From: Chrysiogenia bacterium
GTDB taxonomy: Bacteria; JAGRBM01
DNA: 6,705 nucleotides
Reading direction: 5' to 3'
Assembly (NCBI GenBank): GCA_020434085.1
Contig: JAGRBM010000035.1
Location: 1-6,705, forward strand
Shown: positions 5,720 to 6,705 of the stretch, one piece after another
How positions within the stretch are numbered: the first letter of the stretch is position 1
Layout: each line of letters starts with the position of its first letter
Translations under genes and position numbers: made by a program
The notes under the pieces: generated by a model
What the model was told of the DNA's origin: nothing
What the model saw: the letters and a program-made list of their open reading frames with translations, nothing else
The model's database searches: none

Positions 5720-6682
5720 ATGAAACGGATTGGAATTCTGCTCGGCATTCTGGCTGGACTGGCGCTGATCGTGATGCTGGTCCCCAAGCAGACCGAAAAA
5801 ATCTCGGGACAGAGCGAGAAGATGCTCGAGAGCGTCTTCCCCAGCATCGTCAAGGATGAGCTCAGCAAGGTGGAGATCGTGCAACCCAAGGGCAATGTCA
5901 CGCTCACCAACACCGAGGGCGTGTGGGAAGTGACCCTGGATGGCAACGTCTACGGCGCCGATGAGCGCAATCTCGACCGCTTGCTCGAATCCATGGGGCA
6001 GATCCGCGTGGACCGCCTCGTCTCTCACACAGCCGAGAAACACGATATCTACGAGGTGACCAACACCAAGGGTGCGACCGTTACCTTTTACGGCAAGGAC
6101 GGGGGCAAGCTCATGTCCATCGTCGTCGGCAAGCTCGGCCCGGACCTCAACACCAGCTACGTGCGCCATGCCGGTGAGTCGGAAGTCTATGTGATCGACG
6201 GCGCGCTCCGCCCGATCCTGGAGCGCGAGCCCAAGCTCTGGCGCGACCGCACCTTCGCGCGCATCAACCCCGACGACGTCCACGAGATTCGCGTGGAGAA
6301 GAAGGGCAACGATCCCCTGGTTATCAGCCGCGACACGCCCGAGACCGGCGCGTGGCGGATCAAGGAGCCCGACGGCTACAACCCCAGCCCGACCACCGGC
6401 CAGCTCTGCGACAACGTGGCGCGCCAGCTCGCCAGCATGGTGGCCAGCGACCTGCCGCCGCGCAGCAGCGAGGAAACCATGGGCTTCGACAAGCCCGCGG
6501 GCATTGTCATCGTGACCGAGTTCAACGGGAAGCAGACGAGGCTGACCTTCGGCAAGAACAACGACAAGTCCCAGACCTATGCCCGGCGCAGCGACAACGA
6601 CACCGTGTACCTGATCCAGTCCTGGATGGCCGAGCGCCTGCTGCCCGATGTGGACACCCTCAAGCCCCAGAAGGTGGAGTAG
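5720..6682 (+). CDS. Membrane-anchored DUF4340 protein with apparent internal duplication
   Basis: This 320-residue protein begins with a lysine/arginine and a hydrophobic segment (about 4-21, no clear cleavage site or lipobox), so it is probably anchored in the inner membrane with its soluble part in the periplasm. The body matches DUF4340, a family commonly encoded beside GldG-like genes: VEIVQPKGNVTLTNTEGVWEV spans residues 51-71, and LWRDRTFARINPDDV spans 173-187. The soluble region divides into two similar halves, about 48-165 and 187-307. Each runs from a beta-rich segment ending in GVWEV or GAWRI, through a helix, to a strand pair with TSYVRHAGESEVYVID (145-160) or QTYARRSDNDTVYLIQ (285-300). 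AGGAG at 5706-5710 lies 9 nt before the ATG, and the gene starts 20 nt after the GldG-like gene, so it is very likely co-transcribed. No catalytic residues are recognisable. It probably forms part of the ABC complex, but the biochemical role is unknown. Confidence 0.88.
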   Translation: MKRIGILLGILAGLALIVMLVPKQTEKISGQSEKMLESVFPSIVKDELSKVEIVQPKGNVTLTNTEGVWEVTLDGNVYGADERNLDRLLESMGQIRVDRLVSHTAEKHDIYEVTNTKGATVTFYGKDGGKLMSIVVGKLGPDLNTSYVRHAGESEVYVIDGALRPILEREPKLWRDRTFARINPDDVHEIRVEKKGNDPLVISRDTPETGAWRIKEPDGYNPSPTTGQLCDNVARQLASMVASDLPPRSSEETMGFDKPAGIVIVTEFNGKQTRLTFGKNNDKSQTYARRSDNDTVYLIQSWMAERLLPDVDTLKPQKVE

Positions 6683-6705
6683 GGCTCCATTGAGCCGAGC
6701 AACAA

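Noticed and set aside
6683-6696. Small hairpin GGCTC-catt-GAGCC directly after the last stop codon
   Set aside because: The 5-bp stem is perfect and well placed for an operon end, but no T-run follows in the 9 remaining bases, and the window ends, so termination cannot be judged.

Overview
The window is a GC-rich (low-60s percent by eye) bacterial chromosomal segment with five protein genes, all on the + strand. I see no RNA gene, mobile element or CRISPR array. The gene content (a stand-alone MshEN/GspE N-terminal domain protein with a proline-rich tail, a sensor-like multi-pass membrane protein and a Gld-type ABC cassette) together with the base composition suggests a Gram-negative of the former Deltaproteobacteria (Myxococcota/Desulfobacterota and relatives). 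That placement is inference; the window holds no phylogenetic marker.

Region 1 (1-1211): a roughly 400-residue polytopic membrane protein with no recognisable catalytic domain. The second half resembles the membrane sensory modules of RpfC-like kinases and related cyclases. Its 5' end may lie outside the window.

Region 2 (1212-2150): a short intergenic stretch with a plausible extended -10 promoter, then a 271-residue protein. It starts with a textbook MshEN domain (two 24-residue motifs with a 5-residue spacer, the c-di-GMP-binding fold at the N terminus of MshE/GspE/PilB ATPases), but has no ATPase. A proline-rich linker containing six consecutive prolines and a short C-terminal helical segment follow.

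Region 3 (2151-2341): a 191-bp intergenic region with a weak hairpin, an AT-rich island carrying two CATTAAA repeats 10 bp apart, a near-consensus -10 box and an 11-bp perfect dyad. This is the likely control region of the following operon.

Region 4 (2342-6682): a tight four-gene operon encoding a GldA-type ABC ATPase, a GldF-type ABC-2 permease, a GldG-type auxiliary protein with a large periplasmic domain between two membrane anchors, and a membrane-anchored DUF4340 protein. The first two genes overlap by 4 nt and the later gaps are 11 and 20 nt. The products probably form one inner-membrane complex: cytoplasmic ATPase plus six-helix permease, with GldG-like and DUF4340 proteins on the periplasmic face. 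The substrate is unknown. Relatives are named for Bacteroidota gliding, but the same cassette is widespread in organisms that do not glide. The DUF4340 protein appears to be an internal tandem duplication of one fold, the most specific structural observation in the window.

I found no clear evidence of a wholly new system. The best leads are the duplicated DUF4340 architecture, the ATPase-less MshEN protein with a possible degenerate third motif, and the regulatory region before the ABC operon.
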